Shown: positions 6,832-10,655 of the stretch, piece after piece | Layout of the letters: the number at the start of each line of letters is the position of its first letter | Position numbering within the stretch: the stretch's first letter is position 1 | From: Candidatus Poseidoniaceae archaeon | GTDB taxonomy: Archaea; Thermoplasmatota; Poseidoniia; Poseidoniales; Poseidoniaceae | Assembly: GCA_029250305.1 (NCBI GenBank) | Contig: JAQXFM010000125.1 | Span: 1-10,655, forward strand | Direction: 5' to 3' | DNA length: 10,655 nt | Translations under genes and position numbers: made by a program | The notes under the pieces: model-generated | Seen by the model: the letters and a program-made list of their open reading frames with translations, nothing else | The model's database searches: none | Told to the model about the DNA's origin: nothing

Positions 6832-8328
6832 ATGGTCGCTGAGGAAGCATCGGTTGAAACCTCCGAAGAATCCTTTCTCTCTTCGGAGCGATTCTGGTTT
6901 GCACTGGATCAGCAACTGGTGAGTTCAGGGCTTCGCTTGCTCCTTTTACTCCCTGCATTTTCCTTCCTTACCGCCTTTGGTGCCCTTGCTTATGCACAAA
7001 CTTCACCAAACTGGTGGGCGAAAATTGAACCCACTCTGAACTTGTCCTTTGCCATGGCATTGATTTCCCTTACGTTCGTGATTCTCTTTGGGTTCATCAT
7101 CACGCAAATCATCCACCGTCATCGGACCCATTTATCCATCGCCAGTTTCCAATCTGAAGTCGAACGCCTCAATGACGAACACCGAGCGGTTCAATCCTTG
7201 CACGGCTACGAAGGACTGGCACATCACATGACCAGTGTTCGCACCAGGCACACTCTTTCGCTCTCCTATGCAGTGGTTTCCATTCTGCTGCTTATTGGCA
7301 TTTTTTACCTTAACATCGTGACCCTCAATGGACGCATTCTTCTCTTGCTTTCCTTCTCGTTCACGATGCTTTCCTTGGGTCAGCACATGTCAACCCGCAC
7401 CCGTCCATTCAACATGGATGAGCGCACGGGTTTGCTCGATGCATACAACCCGCCAATCCATCCTTCAACATTGGAGATGGTGTTCAGTGATTTGGTGAAA
7501 ACTCACATGGACCCTCTGCTTCGCTCCGAATACGAAGTGTATTCCAAAGAGATAGAATCGTACATTCTTCCCAAGATCGATGCTCAGTTTGCACGAGAAA
7601 AACTTCTGATGACGCTGTACCGACATTCCAAAGGGCTCGATTTCAAAACAATGGAAAGCGAACTTGGCGAGGTGCTCAACAAAAAGGGTATGGACATGGT
7701 TCGGGAACACCCCGTCTTCACGATGGAGGAGTGGCTCTCCATTATCACCCACGTTGAACGCTCTTGCCCTGCTTTTTTCCGAATGATCGGTCGTATCGAA
7801 GAAGACCTTGGAGCCGGTCGTGACACGACCACTGGCGACATTGTGTTCGAGGTGGATATGGAGAATGTGGTGCACGAACGGGCCAACCTGTTTACCCTGA
7901 TGCACAACCTTTCAGATGAACCACGTACCATCGTCCTGCGAGTGCAATCCCCTGACTTCCGGCCTCACGATTTGGCCATGACCTATCGCCTGAATCCTGG
8001 CGAACAACGATGGTGGTCGAACAAGAGCCTCCCGCTTGCCGCAGAAGGTGACGAGGATGTTCTTGGCATCATGTCGGGGTTGCTCCGAGATGGGACAATG
8101 GCATGGCAATCCTTGCTGCCTGAGCGCTTTGGAGAAGCCACAGTTTCCGTTCGTCTCGAAGAACAAAGTGGGGATTTGTTGATTGGTCGACAAATCAATG
8201 TTCGGGTGCGATCGAAGTACCGTGAGCGCGTGCGCGCTTCGAGTTCCCTCACCGCTAATCTTCTTGGCGGACTTGGCCTCGTGCTTGCAGTTTTCATCAA
8301 AATCCGTGAAATTTTTGACGCCATTTGA
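6832..8328 (+). CDS. Unrecognised integral membrane protein, five predicted helices
   Basis: I do not recognise this 498-residue protein. An acidic N-terminus (~1-20, Glu/Ser-rich) is followed by hydrophobic helices at ~34-55, 71-93, 142-163 and 167-184. The 95-140 segment between helices 2 and 3 is polar and His/Arg-rich. Residues ~195-470 are soluble: mostly helical to ~340, with a long Glu/Lys-rich stretch, then a beta-rich section (~345-465) with alternating strands such as RTIVLRVQSP and ATVSVRLEEQ, ending RVRSKYRERVR. A final helix at ~474-492 anchors the C-terminus. Basic residues flanking the helices suggest the large middle domain is cytosolic, but topology is uncertain. ATG 6832 has no clear ribosome binding site. 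It lies 48 nt after the repressor gene, so metal control is possible but unproven. It is intact and reads as an ordinary coding gene, with no sign of transfer. Confidence 0.8.
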   Translation: MVAEEASVETSEESFLSSERFWFALDQQLVSSGLRLLLLLPAFSFLTAFGALAYAQTSPNWWAKIEPTLNLSFAMALISLTFVILFGFIITQIIHRHRTHLSIASFQSEVERLNDEHRAVQSLHGYEGLAHHMTSVRTRHTLSLSYAVVSILLLIGIFYLNIVTLNGRILLLLSFSFTMLSLGQHMSTRTRPFNMDERTGLLDAYNPPIHPSTLEMVFSDLVKTHMDPLLRSEYEVYSKEIESYILPKIDAQFAREKLLMTLYRHSKGLDFKTMESELGEVLNKKGMDMVREHPVFTMEEWLSIITHVERSCPAFFRMIGRIEEDLGAGRDTTTGDIVFEVDMENVVHERANLFTLMHNLSDEPRTIVLRVQSPDFRPHDLAMTYRLNPGEQRWWSNKSLPLAAEGDEDVLGIMSGLLRDGTMAWQSLLPERFGEATVSVRLEEQSGDLLIGRQINVRVRSKYRERVRASSSLTANLLGGLGLVLAVFIKIREIFDAI

Positions 8329-8331
8329 GCC

Positions 8332-8349
8332 GGCCTTGAGGTTGAGGCC
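8332..8349 (+). repeat. Stem-loop GGCCT-N8-AGGCC
   Basis: A GC-rich 5-bp stem with an 8-base loop starts 4 bases after the membrane-protein stop codon. The loop region holds a tandem TTGAGG repeat. It may help end or protect the upstream transcript. No T-run follows. Confidence 0.3.
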
Positions 8350-8353
8350 CTTC

Positions 8354-8375
8354 CGTAGCCTTGAAATGGGCTACG
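8354..8375. repeat. Dyad CGTAGCC-N8-GGCTACG ahead of the coiled-coil gene
   Basis: This is a perfect 7-bp inverted repeat, the strongest dyad I found outside genes. Its 8-base centre TTGAAATG (8361-8368) is centred ~25 nt before ATG 8389, where a TATA box of a leaderless archaeal transcript would sit. It could be an operator flanking the core promoter, or a stem-loop in a transcript from upstream. Confidence 0.4.
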
Positions 8376-8388
8376 CTATGGACAAACC

Positions 8389-9396
8389 ATGCGCGGAATG
8401 AAGGACGATGCGACACCAAGCCCCGATGGGGAGTTGAAAGACGAACTACAAGCAATGGAAGCTCGGGTTCGAAAGTTGCGTGACACACGCAACGCCTTCA
8501 GCGACCAAGCCCGCGCTTCCGCTGACAAGCGGAACGCCATTCAAGGCCAATACAAGGAGCACCGAGAGAAGGTCGACCTTGTTCTTGCTGAAGTCAAAGC
8601 CATCCGTGCTGAAGTCAAGATGCACAAAGAAAAGCGCAACGCCATCCAAGCCCAACTCCGTGACATCATTGGCCAAGCCAAGGGTCACCGCAAGGAGAAA
8701 GGCGACAAGAAGTCAGCAACTGCAGAATACGCTCAACTCAAGCAAGAGGTCGCCGGACTGGAGAAGACCTTCGAGACATCTTCTGTTGGTCAGAAGAAAG
8801 AGAAGGAAATGATCAAGAAAATCAAGGAAATGGGTCGTCGAATCGAAGAACTCGCCCCTGAAGTGGTCAAGTTCGAGATGATCGCCGTTGACCTCAGCGA
8901 CCTGGACACAGCCATCAAGACCCTCAAGTCTGAAGCCGACGCATCGCACCAAGCCATGCTCGAAGCTGTTGGCCGTGCCGACATCATGTCCAAGGAAGTG
9001 GACGAAGCGTTCACCCACCGTGATTTCCTCAAAGCAGAAGGCGACCGATTCCACAATGAATTCGTTGACCTACGAAAGAAGTCAGATCAAACTCACGAGA
9101 AGATCACCGAGATGATGGTCAACGTCAACGAAATCCGTGACAAACTCAACATGGCTCGTGACGAGCGAAAATCGTGGATGGTCGACCACAACGCATCCGT
9201 CAAGTCTGAAATGAAGACCGGTGCAGAATCCGAAGATGTGGCCGATGCCCTTCTCTCCAGCCTCCAAAACCAAGGCTCTGTGACCTTCGGCGGAACCGGA
9301 ACCAGCGACGCTCAAGGCACCTTCAAGAAAGGTGGAAAATCTTCCAAGAAGAAGTCAATGCGTCGCATTGACATGAACGCTTCCCGACGACGCTGA
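8389..9396 (+). CDS. COG1340/Bfr1-like coiled-coil protein
   Basis: This 335-residue soluble protein is nearly all charged helix from ~15 to 280. It carries three copies of a (D/E)-x-RNA-(F/I) motif at R34, R48 and R83, spaced 14 and 35 residues apart, which are whole heptads. The element GLEKTFETSS (123-132), followed by IKKIKEM (142-148), matches the pattern typical of archaeal COG1340 coiled coils, a group often mislabelled phosphoserine phosphatase and distantly like eukaryotic Bfr1. The end is EDVADALLSSL (~276-286), a Gly-rich linker and a strongly basic tail (KKGGKSSKKK to RRR), suited to RNA or ribosome contact. No signal peptide, helix anchor or catalytic motif is seen. ATG 8389 or ATG 8398 could be the start; neither has a ribosome binding site, and a leaderless mRNA is plausible. 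The next gene follows immediately, so the two are likely co-transcribed. Confidence 0.82.
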   Translation: MRGMKDDATPSPDGELKDELQAMEARVRKLRDTRNAFSDQARASADKRNAIQGQYKEHREKVDLVLAEVKAIRAEVKMHKEKRNAIQAQLRDIIGQAKGHRKEKGDKKSATAEYAQLKQEVAGLEKTFETSSVGQKKEKEMIKKIKEMGRRIEELAPEVVKFEMIAVDLSDLDTAIKTLKSEADASHQAMLEAVGRADIMSKEVDEAFTHRDFLKAEGDRFHNEFVDLRKKSDQTHEKITEMMVNVNEIRDKLNMARDERKSWMVDHNASVKSEMKTGAESEDVADALLSSLQNQGSVTFGGTGTSDAQGTFKKGGKSSKKKSMRRIDMNASRRR

Positions 9397-9400
9397 GGTG
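9395..9400 (+). promoter_or_regulatory. Ribosome binding site GAGGTG overlapping the upstream stop codon
   Basis: GAGGTG shares two bases with the TGA stop (9394-9396) of the coiled-coil gene and sits 6 nt before TTG 9407. A GTG start at 9398 would lie inside this site, so the site argues for the TTG start. Confidence 0.6.
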
Positions 9401-9406
9401 TGCTTT

Positions 9407-10468
9407 TTGCACGGCGTCATCATGGCAGGCGGGCAAGGTTCTCGCTTGCGTCCGTTGACGCTGACCCGCCCTAAACCGATGGTCGAAGTTCTTGGCCGTC
9501 CTGTCATTGACTTCGTCAAAGACGCCATGGTCGACGCCGGTGTCGATCACTTGGTCGTGACCACTGGCTACCGTGGAGAGCAACTCTCCGCTCATGTCGC
9601 TCAATGGTCTCATCACAGCGGAATGAAGGCTCGCATCAATCAGGAGGCAACCCCGATGGGTACTGCCGGCAGCGTTCGTTTGTTGCTCGATGAACTCACC
9701 GAGACGTTCATCGTAGGTTCAGGTGATTCCGTAGCATCCTTCGACATTCAGGCATTGCTCAAAGCGCACAAAGAAAATGGCGCCAGGGTCACCATGGCCC
9801 TCTGGGAAGTGGAAGATCCCACCGAGTTTGGCATTGTCGGATTATCTGAGGATCACTTGGGTGAGTTGGATGGCGAACTGCGGGAAGGTTTCATCCGTCA
9901 ATTCAAAGAAAAACCCACGGCAGAAGAGGCCTTCAGCAACGTCATCAATGCCGGCTTGTACATCCTTGAACCCGAAGTGCTGGCGTTGGTTCCAGAGGGT
10001 GAGAAATTTGACTTTAGCAAACAATTGTTTCCAATGGTGTTGGAGATGGGCTGGCCGATGTATGCGCAGACCATCAATGGAGTATGGTTCGATGTTGGTC
10101 ATCCTTTTGAATTGATTCGGGCACAACATGCCTTGATTGAAGGAAGGAACACCCTACCATTCCCACTGCCAGAGGGAACGTTTACCGAGCAGGGGAGTTA
10201 CTTCGCTCTCGGCCTCGACACGAATCCAAACATCGCAGGCTCAGTCGTTTCAGATGACGCTGTTGTTGCACCGGAAGCAACGGTCAGCGATTCCTTGCTC
10301 ATGTCTGGGTGCTCTGTGGCTAAAGACGCCATCATCACTGATTCAATTCTCGGGCGCAATGTGGTCATCGGTGAAGGCGCAGTGGTCCGTCAGGCTGTGC
10401 TCGGTGATGGGGTTGTCATCGAAGCAAACGGCGTGGCCGTTGAAGTGCGAATCCCGGACAATGTGTGA
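9407..10468 (+). CDS. Sugar-1-phosphate nucleotidylyltransferase with left-handed beta-helix tail
   Basis: This enzyme joins a sugar 1-phosphate to an NTP to make an NDP-sugar plus pyrophosphate, feeding glycan or protein glycosylation pathways in the cytosol. It has 353 residues from TTG 9407. That start restores the usual short N-terminus before the first strand (HGVIMAGG) and has GAGGTG 6 nt upstream. The in-frame GTG at 9398 adds three residues; ATG 9422 would delete the first strand. The nucleotide loop AGGQGSRLRPLT (7-18) and catalytic PKP (K23) are intact. The metal aspartate is probably D107 (GSGDS), a second lies in FDVG (D229), and EKP precedes NAGLYILEPEVL. Residues ~265-345 contain hexapeptide beta-helix repeats (SVVSDDAVVAPEATV onward). 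Length and layout fit GMP-mannose (ManC/GMPP-like) or glucose-1-phosphate enzymes; sugar and base cannot be assigned. The preceding coiled-coil gene is probably co-transcribed. Confidence 0.9.
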   Translation: MHGVIMAGGQGSRLRPLTLTRPKPMVEVLGRPVIDFVKDAMVDAGVDHLVVTTGYRGEQLSAHVAQWSHHSGMKARINQEATPMGTAGSVRLLLDELTETFIVGSGDSVASFDIQALLKAHKENGARVTMALWEVEDPTEFGIVGLSEDHLGELDGELREGFIRQFKEKPTAEEAFSNVINAGLYILEPEVLALVPEGEKFDFSKQLFPMVLEMGWPMYAQTINGVWFDVGHPFELIRAQHALIEGRNTLPFPLPEGTFTEQGSYFALGLDTNPNIAGSVVSDDAVVAPEATVSDSLLMSGCSVAKDAIITDSILGRNVVIGEGAVVRQAVLGDGVVIEANGVAVEVRIPDNV

Positions 10469-10486
10469 TTCTTGTAGGCACTGGAG

Positions 10487-10493
10487 TTAAAAA
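10487..10493 (+). promoter_or_regulatory. Candidate TATA box for the gene starting at 10523
   Basis: TTAAAAA is centred ~33 nt before ATG 10523 in a 54-base gap. Standard archaeal spacing puts the transcript start ~7 nt before the ATG, and there is no ribosome binding site. Both points suggest a new, short-leader transcript rather than continuation of the previous one. Confidence 0.45.
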
Positions 10494-10522
10494 CCTCGGA
10501 TTGTCGCCCCGAATCGATATTC

Positions 10523-10655
10523 ATGTCCGAAGCCTCCAATTCTCCCGTCAGGTCCTACGAACGAACATGGGATGAGATTGAGCAAATGCTCCAACGAGCG
10601 GAGATCAAGCGGAAGAAGTGGAAGGACTGGTTCCGTGAATGCCGAAAGAACGGTG
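10523..10655 (+). CDS. Start of an unrecognised basic protein, cut by window edge
   Basis: An open frame runs from ATG 10523 to the end of the window (44 codons). After a short Ser-rich start, it is helical and rich in Lys, Arg and Trp (YERTWDEIEQMLQRAEIK, then KRKKWKDWFRECRKNG). A TATA-like element upstream and clean coding character support a real gene. There is too little to name a family. Confidence 0.6.
   Translation, partial: MSEASNSPVRSYERTWDEIEQMLQRAEIKRKKWKDWFRECRKNG

Noticed and set aside
8329..8388. Intrinsic terminator between the membrane-protein and coiled-coil genes
   Set aside because: Two stem-loops are present but neither is followed by a T-run, which archaeal terminators rely on.
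8378..8401. Seven-codon upstream frame (MDKPCAE) overlapping the start of the 335-residue coiled-coil gene
   Set aside because: It has no ribosome binding site, and a TATA-like element at ~8364 would start transcription after its ATG. It is most likely chance.

Overview
The window most likely comes from an archaeon, and my best guess is a marine Thermoplasmatota-type euryarchaeon (Poseidoniales / Marine Group II). That placement is an inference from gene style, not from a marker gene. It rests on several things: archaeal-looking TATA elements about 25-35 nt ahead of first genes, GGAGGTGA-type ribosome binding sites mainly inside gene clusters, COG1340-like coiled-coil proteins, a secreted single-pass surface protein with MJ0042-like zinc ribbons, and base composition near half GC by eye. 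The window is almost entirely coding, with no non-coding stretch above 100 bases. I see no rRNA, tRNA, CRISPR array or insertion sequence.

Left part, minus strand (1-3521): a tight three-gene cluster read right to left. It begins with a 283-residue coiled-coil protein. Next comes a 730-residue protein whose first ~360 residues are a complete eukaryote-style Cid1/TUTase-like terminal nucleotidyltransferase, followed by a ~230-residue coiled coil and a basic tail. The cluster ends with a RimI-like GNAT acetyltransferase cut by the window edge. The genes overlap by a GTGA or sit 4 nt apart, so they are almost certainly co-translated. An RNA-tailing enzyme of this class is unexpected in archaea, where RNA tails are known from the exosome. 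It is the most interesting item here.

Right part, plus strand (3614-10655), divergently transcribed: a large secreted, membrane-anchored surface protein with two cytoplasmic zinc ribbons; a DtxR/IdeR-like metal-dependent repressor 23 nt downstream; an unrecognised five-helix membrane protein; a COG1340/Bfr1-like coiled-coil protein; a sugar-1-phosphate nucleotidylyltransferase with a left-handed beta-helix tail; and the start of an unrecognised basic protein cut by the window edge.

Three proteins in the window (the two minus-strand ones and the plus-strand coiled coil at 8389) appear to share a COG1340/Bfr1-like coiled-coil plan. Eukaryotic Bfr1 is an mRNP/polysome-associated protein. The working hypothesis is an archaeal RNA-tailing or ribosome-associated module: a terminal nucleotidyltransferase tethered to a Bfr1-like scaffold, a partner coiled coil and an acetyltransferase. 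This is inference only.
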